Origin: Cereibacter azotoformans | Lineage (GTDB): Bacteria > Pseudomonadota > Alphaproteobacteria > Rhodobacterales > Rhodobacteraceae | Direction of reading: 5' to 3' | Length of the DNA: 64,000 nucleotides | Assembly (NCBI GenBank): GCA_017599285.1 | Contig: JAGFXX010000001.1 | Location: 1,612,001 to 1,676,000, forward strand | Shown here: positions 53,379-62,822 of the stretch, piece after piece | Numbering within the stretch: position 1 is the first letter of the stretch | Layout of the letters: every line of letters starts with the position of its first letter | Made by a program: the position numbers and the translations under genes | Notes under the pieces: generated by a model | The model's database searches: none | What the model was told of the DNA's origin: nothing | What the model saw: only the letters and a program-made list of their open reading frames with translations

Positions 53379-54125
53379 TCAGCCCAGCCGGGCCAGCGCC
53401 GGGAAGGTCTCGAGCAGCCAGTAGGAGAAGCTGGAGAAGCCCCCGGTCAGCATCAGAAGGCCGATGGTCCAGAGCAGCAGGCCCATGATGCGCTCGATCC
53501 GCTCCATGTGCCGCTTCATCCAGGCCATGAGGCCGGTCAGCCGCGGGAAGAAGGCCGCGACCAGCAGGAAGGGGATGCCGAGACCGGCGGCGTAGGTGGC
53601 CAGCAGCGTGGTGCCGCGCGCGATGCTCGCCTCGGACGCCGCAAGCGTCAGGATCGCGCCCAGCTGCGGACCGATGCAGGGCGTCCAGCCGAAGGCGAAG
53701 GCCAGGCCCAGAATGTAGGCTCCGAAGGCCGAGCCGCCCCGGTCGCCCGCATCCATCCGCATCTCCCGATCCAGGAAGGAGATGCGGTAGATGCCGAGGA
53801 AATGCGCGCCGAAGGCCATGACGATGATGCCCGCCAGCGTGGCGAAACTGTCGGCGTTCTGAAGGAAGAAGGCGCCAAAGGCAGAGGCGGTGAACCCGAG
53901 AAACAGGAAGACCGTCGAAAGCCCCATCACGAAGAACAAGGCCGCGAGGATCGGCCCGCGCGAGGCGCCCTCGTTCAGGTCCTTCATCGAGATCCCGCCC
54001 ATGTAGGCGAGGTAGGGCGGCACGATCGGCAGGACGCAGGGGCTGAGGAAGGAGAGCACCCCCGCCACCAGCGCAATCAGCATCGCCGGCAGCAGCCCTG
54101 CGTCGATCAGCTCCAGTCCGAACAT
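53379..54125 (-). CDS. ccdA: Cytochrome c biogenesis protein CcdA
   Basis: A 248-residue inner-membrane protein with six hydrophobic segments. The two redox-active cysteines are in SFLSPCVLPIVPPYLAYMGG (about residues 26-45) and GWTPCIGPQLGAIL (about 150-163), as in CcdA/DsbD-beta. It carries electrons from cytoplasmic thioredoxin to the periplasm for cytochrome c maturation. It lies opposite the TusA-like gene. Confidence 0.9.
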   Translation of the reverse strand: MFGLELIDAGLLPAMLIALVAGVLSFLSPCVLPIVPPYLAYMGGISMKDLNEGASRGPILAALFFVMGLSTVFLFLGFTASAFGAFFLQNADSFATLAGIIVMAFGAHFLGIYRISFLDREMRMDAGDRGGSAFGAYILGLAFAFGWTPCIGPQLGAILTLAASEASIARGTTLLATYAAGLGIPFLLVAAFFPRLTGLMAWMKRHMERIERIMGLLLWTIGLLMLTGGFSSFSYWLLETFPALARLG

Positions 54126-54269
54126 CTTCGCTCCCTCTTTCCTGCTCTCCTAGCCGCTTGCCGGCGCCCCGTCACGGGGCCGGGTCTCACATTGACGTGG
54201 ACCGGCCCCCGGCGTATCGCGCGGACGGGCGCTGCGCGCGTTGATCCGGCGCAACTTTCGGAGAAGGCC

Positions 54270-54500
54270 ATGGAGTTCGACGAGGATCTGGATTGCGCGG
54301 GGCTGATCTGCCCCCTGCCCGTCCTGCGCGCCCGCAAGCGGCTGATGGGGATGGCGCCCGGCCGCGTGCTGCGCGTGACGGCCACCGATCCGATGGCGGT
54401 GATCGACCTGCCGCATTTCTGCAACGATGCCGGGCATGAGATCCTGGCCTGTCAGCGCGACGGCCTCGAAAGCGTCTGGCTGATCCGCCGCGGAGAGTGA
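54270..54500 (+). CDS. TusA-family sulfurtransferase
   Basis: A 76-residue protein. The CPxP motif in DCAGLICPLPVLRARK places the sulfur-carrying cysteine at about residue 14. The ATG at 54270 follows GGAGAAGG. TusA-like proteins pass persulfide sulfur to acceptors for tRNA thiolation or cofactor synthesis. Divergent from ccdA, so both may concern thiol chemistry, but that is position only. Confidence 0.88.
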   Translation: MEFDEDLDCAGLICPLPVLRARKRLMGMAPGRVLRVTATDPMAVIDLPHFCNDAGHEILACQRDGLESVWLIRRGE

Positions 54501-54521
54501 TCCCGGCCGGGCGAAGGAAAA

Positions 54522-54539
54522 GGGCGCCCGCAGGCGCCC
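54522..54539 (-). terminator. Rho-independent terminator of rne
   Basis: On the minus strand GGGCGCC/GGCGCCC forms a 7-bp stem with a 4-base loop, followed by TTTTCCTTC, just after the rne stop. It also follows the convergent TusA-like gene. Confidence 0.75.
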
Positions 54540-54554
54540 CGATCCGTTCTTCGC

Positions 54555-57164
54555 TCAGCGGCTGATCGACCACCAGCCGCGGCGCCTGGGCTTGCTCTCC
54601 TCGTCCGTCTCGCCCGAGACCGGCTCGGGCTGGGGCTCGGGGGCCGCCTCGGGTTGCGGGGCCGCCGGGGCCGGCTCGGCCGGCGTCTCGACCACGTCGA
54701 GCGCGGCCTCGGCCGGAGCTTCATCGACCGTCACCGCCACCTCGACCGCAGGAGCGGCTTCCTCGGCTGCCGACGCGCTCTTGCGGCTGCGGCTCGTGCG
54801 GCTCCGGGAGGGCTTCTTCGGCTCCTTCGGCTCGGCTTCGGGCGCGGCCTCGGCGGGGGCCGCCGCACTCTCCTCGACCACCTTCGGCTTGCGGACGCGG
54901 GTGCGCTTGCGCGGGGCGGGCGGCTCTTCGGCCACCGGCTCGGGCTCGGCCACAGGTTCGGCCACCGGCTCGGCTGCGGGTTCCGCGATCACCGCCTCGG
55001 GCGCCATCTCGGGCACGAAGGCTGCCGGTTCCGGCACGTCGCCCTCGTCGGCGGTTTCGTCCTCATCCTCGTCCGAGTCGTCCGACTCGTCGCTCTCGGC
55101 CACCTCGGCGCCGGTCTGGTCCGTGGCACCGTTCGCGCCATTGCGGCGGCGGCGACGACGGCGGCGCTTTTTCTTGGGCTGGCCTTCAGAGGGAGCGGCC
55201 TCGGCAGGTTCCGCGGCCTCGACCGCTTCCTCGGCCTCCTCGACCTCGGGCTCCTCCTCGATCCAGTCGTCCTCGGGCTCGTCCACCGGCGCGCCCATGA
55301 GATCGGCGCTGCCCGAGATCACCTTGACCGTCTCGGGCACAACCCGCGTCGCGGTCTTGAACTTCTCGATCACATAGTCCGGGCTGGACAGCGAAGGATC
55401 GGCCTCGACCCGCACCGCCATGCCATACCGGGCCTCGATCATCGCGATATGCTCGCGCTTCTGGTTCATCAGGAAGTTGACGACCGCGATCGGGGCGCGC
55501 AGCAGCACCTCCTTCGAGCGTTTCCGCGTGCCCTCTTCTTCCAACTGGCGCAGCACCTGCAGCGCGAGGCTGTCGTCCGAGCGGATCAGGCCGGTGCCGT
55601 GGCAATGCGCGCAGGGCTGCGTCGTCGACTCGAGCATCCCCGGACGCAGGCGCTGGCGGCTCATCTCCATCAGGCCGAAGCCCGAGATGCGGCCGACCTG
55701 GATCCGCGCGCGGTCGGTCTTCAGCTTGTCCTTCAGACGCTTCTCGACGGCGGCGTTGTTCTTCCGCTCTTCCATGTCGATGAAGTCGATGACGATCAGC
55801 CCGGCAAGGTCACGCAGGCGCAACTGCCGCGCCACCTCTTCGGCGGCCTCGAGGTTGGTCTTGAGCGCCGTGTCCTCGATCGAGCCCTCCTTGGTGGCCC
55901 GGCCGGAGTTCACGTCGATGGCGACCAGCGCCTCGGTCACGCCGATGACGATGTAACCGCCGGATTTCAGCTGGACCACCGGGTTGAACATGCCCGAGAG
56001 GTAGCTTTCCACCTGATAGCGCGCAAACAGCGGCATCGGCTCATCGTAGCGGATCACCTGCCGGGCGTGGGCCGGCATGATCATCCGCATGAAGTCCTTG
56101 GCGGTGCGGTAGCCCGTCTCGCCCTCGACCAGCACTTCCTCGATCTCGCGGTTGAAGAGGTCGCGGATCGACCGCTTGATCAGGTCGCCTTCCTCGTAGA
56201 TCGGCGCCGGGGCGACCGACTTCAGCGTGAGTTCGCGGATCTGCTCCCAGAGGCGGAGCAGGTATTCGTAGTCGCGCCGGATCTCCTGCTTGGTGCGCTT
56301 GGCGCCGGCCGTGCGGATGATCAGGCCCGCGCCTTCCGGCACCTCAAGCTCCGAGGCGATTTCCTTCAGCTTCTTGCGGTCGGCGGCCTGGGTGATCTTG
56401 CGGCTGATCCCGCCGCCCCGCGCCGTGTTCGGCATCAGCACGCAATAGCGGCCGGCCAGGCTGAGATAGGTCGTGAGCGCCGCGCCCTTGTTGCCGCGCT
56501 CTTCCTTGACCACCTGCACCAGCATGATCTGGCGCACCTTGATCACTTCCTGGATCTTGTAGCGGCGCTGGCGGGGCTTCCTCGGGGCCGGGATCTCCTC
56601 GGCCACATCCTCGTCGGCGACGGATTCGATCTCGTCGTCGGTCTCGGCGGCGTGATCCACCGCCTTCCAGGGCTTCTCGGCCTCGTCCGCCTCGGGCCGG
56701 GCCTCCCCGCGCTCGGTCTCGTAGAGAGCGTCGGCGCCGGTCTCTTCACCGAGATCGACCACATCCATGCCGCCCACATCGCCCGACTGGACGGCATCCG
56801 CCGACGGCGCCTCGGCCGGGGCCGGCCGCGACCTGCGGCGCGAGCGGCCGTGATCCTCATCCTCCTCGGCGCGGGCGTAGGCCCGCTCTTCCTCGATCAG
56901 GGCCTTACGATCGGCCACCGGGATCTGGTAATAATCGGGATGGATTTCGGCGAAGGCCAGAAAGCCGTGCCGGTTGCCGCCGTAATCGACGAAGGCCGCC
57001 TGAAGCGAAGGTTCGACCCGCGTTACCTTGGCGAGATAGATGTTGCCGGCAAGCTGCCGTTTGTTGACGGTCTCGAAGTCGAACTCCTCGACCTTGTTTC
57101 CGTCCACCACCACGACCCGGGTCTCCTCCGGGTGGGTGGCATCGATAAGCATTTTCTTGGCCAT
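54555..57164 (-). CDS. rne: Ribonuclease E/G family endoribonuclease
   Basis: An 869-residue RNase E. The S1 domain starts at about residue 38 (GNIYLAKVTRVEPSLQAAFV) but is split by an acidic, low-complexity insertion of about 125 residues (roughly 75-200). The sensor and DNase I-like core contain AIDVNSGRATKEGS and VIDFIDMEE (catalytic Asp pair). The zinc-link CAHCHGTG follows. The C-terminal third is a disordered acidic and basic scaffold with KKKRRRRRRRR. It starts mRNA decay. ATG 57164 is chosen from MAKKMLIDA homology. Confidence 0.93.
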   Translation of the reverse strand: MAKKMLIDATHPEETRVVVVDGNKVEEFDFETVNKRQLAGNIYLAKVTRVEPSLQAAFVDYGGNRHGFLAFAEIHPDYYQIPVADRKALIEEERAYARAEEDEDHGRSRRRSRPAPAEAPSADAVQSGDVGGMDVVDLGEETGADALYETERGEARPEADEAEKPWKAVDHAAETDDEIESVADEDVAEEIPAPRKPRQRRYKIQEVIKVRQIMLVQVVKEERGNKGAALTTYLSLAGRYCVLMPNTARGGGISRKITQAADRKKLKEIASELEVPEGAGLIIRTAGAKRTKQEIRRDYEYLLRLWEQIRELTLKSVAPAPIYEEGDLIKRSIRDLFNREIEEVLVEGETGYRTAKDFMRMIMPAHARQVIRYDEPMPLFARYQVESYLSGMFNPVVQLKSGGYIVIGVTEALVAIDVNSGRATKEGSIEDTALKTNLEAAEEVARQLRLRDLAGLIVIDFIDMEERKNNAAVEKRLKDKLKTDRARIQVGRISGFGLMEMSRQRLRPGMLESTTQPCAHCHGTGLIRSDDSLALQVLRQLEEEGTRKRSKEVLLRAPIAVVNFLMNQKREHIAMIEARYGMAVRVEADPSLSSPDYVIEKFKTATRVVPETVKVISGSADLMGAPVDEPEDDWIEEEPEVEEAEEAVEAAEPAEAAPSEGQPKKKRRRRRRRRNGANGATDQTGAEVAESDESDDSDEDEDETADEGDVPEPAAFVPEMAPEAVIAEPAAEPVAEPVAEPEPVAEEPPAPRKRTRVRKPKVVEESAAAPAEAAPEAEPKEPKKPSRSRTSRSRKSASAAEEAAPAVEVAVTVDEAPAEAALDVVETPAEPAPAAPQPEAAPEPQPEPVSGETDEESKPRRRGWWSISR

Positions 57165-57645
57165 TTGATTCCATGGCACCCGGACAACGGGCTTGGGCCG
57201 GAGCATGCTCCGGCCGGGGTCCATTGCGCGTGGTGGCTTGTTCGGGCGTGGCTGCGCCGGGGGCCGGATCGTGGGCCAGACCGCGCGGAGCCCCAAGGGC
57301 CCTTCGCGCGGTCTTGCAGTCGGTCGGCGCGGCTCATCGCGTTTCTGTATCCCGAGACGCCGGAGCGTCCATTGCACTGGCCCGTTCCGTCAGGGACTTG
57401 GCGGGCGAACTTGTGGGCCTCGCGGCCCGGAGGTCTGCCAGGACGGTGCCCCGGACCCCTCGTCCGGATTGCGCGCTTGACAGAGAAACTGGTGCGCAAA
57501 CTCCTGCCGAATAGGGCAGAACCCGCGTAGGTGCGACATTAGCGGCAGGGACGGGCAAAAGACAATGGCCTATTTTTCCCCGACCCCCTGCAACCAGCGG
57601 TCGAGCGCGGCCCGGAATGGCCGCGAGGCGGGTGGATTGATCGGG
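57165..57645 (-). other. Long leader/promoter region of rne
   Basis: About 480 bases with no convincing gene. On the minus strand a TTGTCT-N18-TAATGT promoter candidate lies about 400 bases before the rne start, giving a long untranslated leader as in other rne genes. A perfect 20-base palindrome, GGCCGGAGCATGCTCCGGCC (57196-57215), sits 31 bases upstream of the ATG. A CGCGGCC/GGCCGCG hairpin at 57606-57625 follows the dctD stop. Confidence 0.5.
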
Positions 57646-58974
57646 TCAGACGTAGTCCGCGCGGCTCAGGCCATATTTGGCCATCTTCTCGTTCAGCGTC
57701 CGCCGCGGCAGGCACAGTTCTTCCATGACGGCCACGATCGAGCCCTTGTGGCGACGCATCGTGTTGTCGATCAGCATCCGCTCGAACGCCTCGACATAAT
57801 CCTTCAGCGGCTTGCCTTCGGTGGTCAGCGCGGGCCCCGACGCCTCGTTGTCGGCCATCAGCAGCGAGGCGATCGAGCCCGAGCCGCGCCGGTTCTGCAG
57901 CACCGCCCGCTCGGCGATGTTCACCAACTGGCGGACATTGCCGGGCCAGGGCGCCTGGAGAAGCTGGGCCGCCTCCTGCGCGGTGACCTGCGGCGCCTCG
58001 CAGCCATATTCCTCGGCGAACTGCTCGGACATGCGGGTAAAGAGGGTCAGGATATCCTCGCCCCGCATCCGCAGCGGCGGCAGCACGATCGTCATGGCGC
58101 CCAGCCGGTAATAGAGATCCGAGCGGAGCACGTTTTCCAGCGTCGTGTCCGGCGCGTGCTCGTTGCAGATCGCGATGATGCGTGTCTCGGGCGGGGTGCC
58201 CTGTTCGTTGATCACCGTCAGCAGCCGCGACTGGAGCGGGTGCGACAGCGACTCGATGTCCTCGAGGCAGAGCGTGCCGCCGCGAGCCTCCTCGACCAGC
58301 GGCAGGGAGCCGTCCTCGTTCGGGCCGAAGAGCTTGGCGGAGAGCTGATCCTCGGACCAGGCGGCGCAGGAGATGGTGACGAACTTGCGCCCGGCCCGCG
58401 CGCCGACCGCATGCAGCGCATGGGCCACCAGCGTCTTGCCGGTGCCGGTCTCGCCGTCGATCAGCACATGGCTGTCGGCCTGCCCCAGATCGAGGATATC
58501 CTCGCGCAGACGCTCCATCACCGGCGAGGAACCGATCAGCTTCTTCATCAGCACGGTGCCGTCCGACAGCTCGCGCCGCAGCGCCCGGTTGTCGAGCGTC
58601 AGGCGCCGCTGCTGCGTCGCGCGCTTGGCAAGCTCGGTCATCCGGTCGGGGTTGAACGGCTTTTCCAGAAAGTCGAACGCGCCCACGCGCATCGCCTCGA
58701 CCGCCATCGGCACGTCGCCGTGGCCGGTGATCAGGATCACGGGCAGGCCCGAATCCATGCTCATCAGCTTCTTGAGGAAGGTCATCCCGTCCATGCCGGG
58801 CATCTTGATGTCGCTGACGACCACGCCGGGAAAGTCCGCGTTCAGGCCCTTCAGCGCCTCTTCGGCACTGGCGTAGGTTTCCGTGTCAAAGCCCGAGAGC
58901 GCAAGCCACTGGCTGATCGACTGCCGCATATCGGCCTCGTCATCGACGATCGCCACCTTCATCGCACGCGCCAT
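57646..58974 (-). CDS. dctD: NtrC-family response regulator, DctD-like, lacking the GAFTGA motif
   Basis: A 442-residue regulator. The receiver domain has the phosphoacceptor Asp55 (VVSDIKMPGMDG). The AAA+ domain has Walker A GETGTGKT (174-181) and a Walker B-like GGTLCLEDI (232-240). The C-terminal Fis-type HTH ends the protein (SIVAVMEELCLPRRTLNEKM). Where GAFTGA should be, the sequence reads KLFGPNEDGSLPLVEEA (214-230), so the sigma-54-contacting loop is absent. It probably regulates C4-dicarboxylate uptake with the adjacent kinase, but through another RNA polymerase form or mode. Start follows AGGAAGAG. Confidence 0.8.
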   Translation of the reverse strand: MARAMKVAIVDDEADMRQSISQWLALSGFDTETYASAEEALKGLNADFPGVVVSDIKMPGMDGMTFLKKLMSMDSGLPVILITGHGDVPMAVEAMRVGAFDFLEKPFNPDRMTELAKRATQQRRLTLDNRALRRELSDGTVLMKKLIGSSPVMERLREDILDLGQADSHVLIDGETGTGKTLVAHALHAVGARAGRKFVTISCAAWSEDQLSAKLFGPNEDGSLPLVEEARGGTLCLEDIESLSHPLQSRLLTVINEQGTPPETRIIAICNEHAPDTTLENVLRSDLYYRLGAMTIVLPPLRMRGEDILTLFTRMSEQFAEEYGCEAPQVTAQEAAQLLQAPWPGNVRQLVNIAERAVLQNRRGSGSIASLLMADNEASGPALTTEGKPLKDYVEAFERMLIDNTMRRHKGSIVAVMEELCLPRRTLNEKMAKYGLSRADYV

Positions 58975-58983
58975 TGCTCTTCC

Positions 58984-60747
58984 TCACTCGGCTGCTTTCA
59001 CGTCTGCGCCCAATATGGGGAGCTGGACCTCGAATACAGCCCCGCCTCCCTCGGCGTTTCGCGCCGTCAGCCGTCCCCCGAGATCCGTCACGATGCCCGA
59101 CGAGATCGCAAGCCCGAGGCCCACACCCTCTCCGGGTTTCTTCGTGGTGTAGAAAGGCTCGAACAGGTTGTCGAGATCCTCGATTCCCTGACCATTGTCC
59201 CGGACGGTGAGGGTGGCCGTCTCGCCGGCCGCCAGAACGATGTCGATTTGCGGGCTGGCTACGCCCTTGGTGGCATCGAGCGCATTTCGCAGAAGGTTGA
59301 TGATCACCTGCTCCAGCCGGAGCCGATCGGCCATCACCATGACGGGCTGGCGCGGCAGCGTCCGGGTGATGCGGACCACGCGGATCTTGAGCTGCGGCTC
59401 CATCATCGTCAGCGCCGACGAGACGCAGATGCGCACATCCACCGGCTCGAAGGCCTCGCCCCCCTTCCGGGCATAGGACTTGAGCTGCCGCGTGATCGCC
59501 CCCATGCGCTCGATCAGGTCGTCGATCCGCTGGAACGAGGCCAGAGCCTCCTCGGTCCGCCGCCGCTGCAACAGCAGCTTTGCCCCCGCCAGATAGGTCT
59601 TCATCGCGGCGAGGGGCTGGTTCAGCTCATGGCTCACCGCGGCCGACATCTCGCCCAGAGCGGCCAATTTCGAGGATTGCGCAAGGGTCAGCTCGGCCAC
59701 GGCCAGATCCTTCTGCACCTTCTCGCGCTCGGCGATCTCTCGCTGCAAACGCGCGTTGAGCAGGCGAAGTTCCGCCGATTCGCGCTGAAACGACATGCTC
59801 TGCGACCAGGCCCGCCGCGACAGGAGATAGAAGGTCAGCGCAAGCAGGATCGCAAAACCCATGATCTCGAGCGCGAGAATGCCGTTCACCCGCTCGCGCA
59901 CCGAGTCGTAGGCGGTGAAGGTGACGATGCGCCAGCCGCGGAAGGGCACGCGCGCGTCAGTCTTCATCACCGCCTCGCCCTTCAGGTAGGCGTCCGGCGG
60001 CTGCTGGGCCCAGTCGGCCGTGGCCTGCAGCGCGCGCCGGATCGCCGAGGGCGCATCGCGGGCGGCCAGCGCCTCCTTGATGGTCAGGCCCCGCCAGCGC
60101 GGCTCGGTCGCGAGGATCACGGTGCCGGTGCTGTCGGTGACCATCACCGCATCCTGCAGCCCCGCCCAGGCGCGCTCGTATTTCATCAGGTCCACCGCCA
60201 CGACGATCACCCCCACGAGCCGATTGTCCGAGAGGATCGCCTTAGAATAGGTGAAGTCGAAGATGCCCGCGTCGCGCTGCGCCGAGGTGAAGACCGTATC
60301 GCGCGCCCGTTGCGCGTCGATGAAGAAGGGCTGGGTGCGGTGGCTCGTGCCGATCAGGTTGCGGTTCGTCGCCCCCACCGTCCGCCCGTCCTTGTCGAGC
60401 AGCATGATCGAGGCCGCGCCGATCTCGGTCTGGAACGAGATCAGCCGCTGCGAGGTGGCGGAATAGTCCCCCGACCCCAATGCCCCGATCAGCGCGGGAT
60501 CCCGCGCAAGCAGCAGCGGCACGACCGAGGTGCGCTGCAACTCGGTCAGCAGGTTGCCGGAGTAGAGCGCCAGACGAAGCTCCGCGCGCGAGCGGGTGCT
60601 CTCGGTGAAGCGTTCGCTCATCCAGCGGTTGGTGATGAGCACCACGGCAACCGCCACCAGGATGAGCAGGACGACCACGAGCTTGACCCGCCAGCCGTGA
60701 CCCGGCGGCGGCACCGGCGCATCGCTCTGATAGCCCGTCTCCTGCAT
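58984..60747 (-). CDS. dctB: Sensor histidine kinase, DctB-like
   Basis: A 587-residue membrane kinase. Two membrane helices (about residues 22-40 and 290-310) flank a periplasmic PDC/dCACHE sensor domain. A coiled coil, then HisKA with the phospho-His373 in AAVSHELNQPLAAMK, and the ATPase domain (NLLRNALDA, DNGQGIEDLD, GVGLGLAIS) follow. The architecture and the LNQPLAA motif are those of DctB. The ATG at 60747 is used; a GTG at 60798 overlapping the purQ stop would add 17 residues and is a real alternative. The partner regulator starts 9 bases downstream. Confidence 0.82.
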   Translation of the reverse strand: MQETGYQSDAPVPPPGHGWRVKLVVVLLILVAVAVVLITNRWMSERFTESTRSRAELRLALYSGNLLTELQRTSVVPLLLARDPALIGALGSGDYSATSQRLISFQTEIGAASIMLLDKDGRTVGATNRNLIGTSHRTQPFFIDAQRARDTVFTSAQRDAGIFDFTYSKAILSDNRLVGVIVVAVDLMKYERAWAGLQDAVMVTDSTGTVILATEPRWRGLTIKEALAARDAPSAIRRALQATADWAQQPPDAYLKGEAVMKTDARVPFRGWRIVTFTAYDSVRERVNGILALEIMGFAILLALTFYLLSRRAWSQSMSFQRESAELRLLNARLQREIAEREKVQKDLAVAELTLAQSSKLAALGEMSAAVSHELNQPLAAMKTYLAGAKLLLQRRRTEEALASFQRIDDLIERMGAITRQLKSYARKGGEAFEPVDVRICVSSALTMMEPQLKIRVVRITRTLPRQPVMVMADRLRLEQVIINLLRNALDATKGVASPQIDIVLAAGETATLTVRDNGQGIEDLDNLFEPFYTTKKPGEGVGLGLAISSGIVTDLGGRLTARNAEGGGAVFEVQLPILGADVKAAE

Positions 60748-60794
60748 GGGCGGGAAGGTACTGAAGGGCGCCTGACGCAACAAGCGCCGCGCGA

Positions 60795-61463
60795 TCACGC
60801 CAGCGCCATCCCGCCCAGCAGCGCGCGGAAGAGGCCCATCCCGTCGGCGCCGCCCTGCTCGGCCTCGATCGCCCGCTCGGGGTGCGGCATCAGCCCCAGC
60901 ACCCGGCGGTTGGCCGAGAGAAGGCCCGCGATGTCCTGCATCGAGCCGTTGGGATTCTCGACATAGGTAAAGGCCACGCGGTCCTCGCCACGCAGCCGCG
61001 CCAGCGTCTCGGGATCGGCGGTGTAGTTGCCGTCATGGTGCGCGATGGGAAAGCGGACCACATCCTCCGGCGCCCAGCCCGAGGTGAAGGCGCTGTCGGC
61101 GGTCGCCACGCGCAGATCGACGGGGCGGCAGATGAACTTCAGCCCCGCGTTGCGCATGAGCGCGCCGGGCAGGAGGCCTGTTTCCGTCAGCACCTGAAAG
61201 CCGTTGCAGATGCCGAGGACATAGCCCCCCCGCTCGGCATGACGGATCATGGCGCCGGCGATCGGCGAGCGCGCCGCAATGGCGCCGCAGCGCAGGTAGT
61301 CGCCGAAGGAGAAGCCGCCCGGCACCCCCACCACATCGACGCCCTCGGGCAGTTCGGTGTCCTTGTGCCAGACGCGGCTGACCGTGGCGCCCGCCTTCTC
61401 GAAGGCGGTGGCAAGGTCGCGGTCGCAGTTGGACCCGGGGAAGGTGATGACGGCGGCTTTCAT
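60795..61463 (-). CDS. purQ: Phosphoribosylformylglycinamidine synthase subunit PurQ
   Basis: A 222-residue class I glutamine amidotransferase. The nucleophile cysteine is in [12 protein letters not shown] (about residue 87) and the catalytic His/Glu in GLMPHPERA. It starts [16 protein letters not shown] as usual. It supplies ammonia for FGAM synthesis with PurS and PurL; purL is not in the window. It lies downstream of purS, with 171 bases between. Confidence 0.96.
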   Translation of the reverse strand: MKAAVITFPGSNCDRDLATAFEKAGATVSRVWHKDTELPEGVDVVGVPGGFSFGDYLRCGAIAARSPIAGAMIRHAERGGYVLGICNGFQVLTETGLLPGALMRNAGLKFICRPVDLRVATADSAFTSGWAPEDVVRFPIAHHDGNYTADPETLARLRGEDRVAFTYVENPNGSMQDIAGLLSANRRVLGLMPHPERAIEAEQGGADGMGLFRALLGGMALA

Positions 61464-61634
61464 CGGCGGCGCTCCGGCTGGCAGAACTGGGGGCGGTGGC
61501 CGCGGGCAACGCCCGCGGTCGGACAGAGGCGTGGGCCCGGCGGAACCCGCGCCCCACATAACGCAATCCGCCCGACGCGAACAGTCCCGGGCGTGCCGAG
61601 CAGGCCGGACCGAAACCGGCCCGGCGACGCGGGC

Positions 61635-61874
61635 TCAGCCGATCTCGACCGTGTATTTCTCGATCACCGTGTTGGCGAGCAGCTTCTCGCACATCTGGCG
61701 TACCTCGGTCTCGGCCGCGGCGCGGTCGGTGGCGGCGAGATCCAGCTCGATCACCTTTCCCTGACGCACGCCCTCGACGCCCGAAAAGCCGAGGGTGCCG
61801 AGCGCGTGCCTCACCGCCTCGCCCTGCGGATCGAGGACGCCATCCTTCAGCATGACATGGACGCGGGCTTTCAT
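61635..61874 (-). CDS. purS: Phosphoribosylformylglycinamidine synthase subunit PurS
   Basis: A 79-residue PurS. The family pattern MKARVHVMLKDGVLDPQGEA at the start and NTVIEKYTVEIG at the end is complete. It bridges PurL and PurQ in the three-part FGAM synthetase. It lies 14 bases after purC. Confidence 0.95.
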   Translation of the reverse strand: MKARVHVMLKDGVLDPQGEAVRHALGTLGFSGVEGVRQGKVIELDLAATDRAAAETEVRQMCEKLLANTVIEKYTVEIG

Positions 61875-61888
61875 CGCGGCAGGGCCTT

Positions 61889-62641
61889 TCAGTTGATCAG
61901 CGTGGGCTTGGGGGAATGGGTGACGTTCGAGGGCAGCACCCCCAGACGCCGGGCGAGTTCGGTATAGACATCCTGCAGCGGGCCCGGCTCGCGCGGGGCC
62001 CCGCCCTCGCCCTCGGCGCGCACGTCCCAGAGGCGGCAGCTGTCGGGGCTGATCTCGTCGGCCACGATGAGGCGCATGTAGTCGCCCTCCCAGATGCGGC
62101 CGACCTCGATGCGGAAGTCGGCAAGGCGGATGCCCACGCCCATCATCACGCCCGACAGGAAGTCGTTCACGCGCAGCGCCAGCGCCACCACATCGTCGAG
62201 ATCCTGCTGGCTGGCCCAGCCGAAGGCGATGATATGCTCTTCCGAGACCAGCGGACAGCCGAGCTTGTCGTCCTTGAAGTAATATTCGACGATCGGGCGC
62301 GGCAGCGGCGTGCCCTCGGGGATGCCCAGCCGCTTCGAGATGCCGCCCGCAGCAAAGTTCCGCACCACCACCTCGAGCGGGATGATCTCGGCCATGCGGA
62401 CAAGCTGCTCGCGCATGTTCAGGCGGCGGATGAAGTGGGTGGGAACGCCGATGGCGTTCAGGCCGTTCATGAAGAATTCCGAAAGGCGGTTGTTCAGCAC
62501 GCCCTTGCCCTCCAGCGCCGGCTGGGGCGGGCTCGAGGAGGCGCTTCCGTCGTCCTTGAAGTACTGGATCAGCGTCCCGGGTTCGGGCCCCTCATAGAGG
62601 ATCTTGGCCTTGCCCTCGTAGACCTTCTTGCGACGTGCCAT
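61889..62641 (-). CDS. purC: Phosphoribosylaminoimidazole-succinocarboxamide synthase
   Basis: A 250-residue SAICAR synthetase. ATP and substrate segments: [12 protein letters not shown] (about 7-18), [31 protein letters not shown] and [10 protein letters not shown] are intact. The ATG at 62641 is preceded by GGAGTGTGC. It performs the eighth step of IMP synthesis. First gene of a purC-purS-purQ run. Confidence 0.97.
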   Translation of the reverse strand: MARRKKVYEGKAKILYEGPEPGTLIQYFKDDGSASSSPPQPALEGKGVLNNRLSEFFMNGLNAIGVPTHFIRRLNMREQLVRMAEIIPLEVVVRNFAAGGISKRLGIPEGTPLPRPIVEYYFKDDKLGCPLVSEEHIIAFGWASQQDLDDVVALALRVNDFLSGVMMGVGIRLADFRIEVGRIWEGDYMRLIVADEISPDSCRLWDVRAEGEGGAPREPGPLQDVYTELARRLGVLPSNVTHSPKPTLIN

Positions 62642-62822
62642 GCACACTCCGATCGAACGACGAAGGGGGCGCGCACGGCGCACCCCGTTCAGGTTGCACT
62701 GGCCTATAAGCCAAGCCGCCCCGCCTCGCAAGGCAATCGCGGGGCGCGGCCGTGCGCGCACTTGCCCGGCCTTTGCGGCAAGGGCATATCAGGATCAAAG
62801 ACACTCTAGGGGAGGACCATCA

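Noticed and set aside
54241-54270. A second sigma-E promoter (TGATCC) before the TusA-like gene
   Set aside because: TGATCC is present at 54242-54247, but no TAA/TAGA-like -10 lies 17-18 bases downstream; the spacing reaches the ribosome site.
54654-60966. Plus-strand frames of 958 and 1133 codons opposite rne and dctB-dctD
   Set aside because: Antisense to genes with clear catalytic motifs and lacking any domain.
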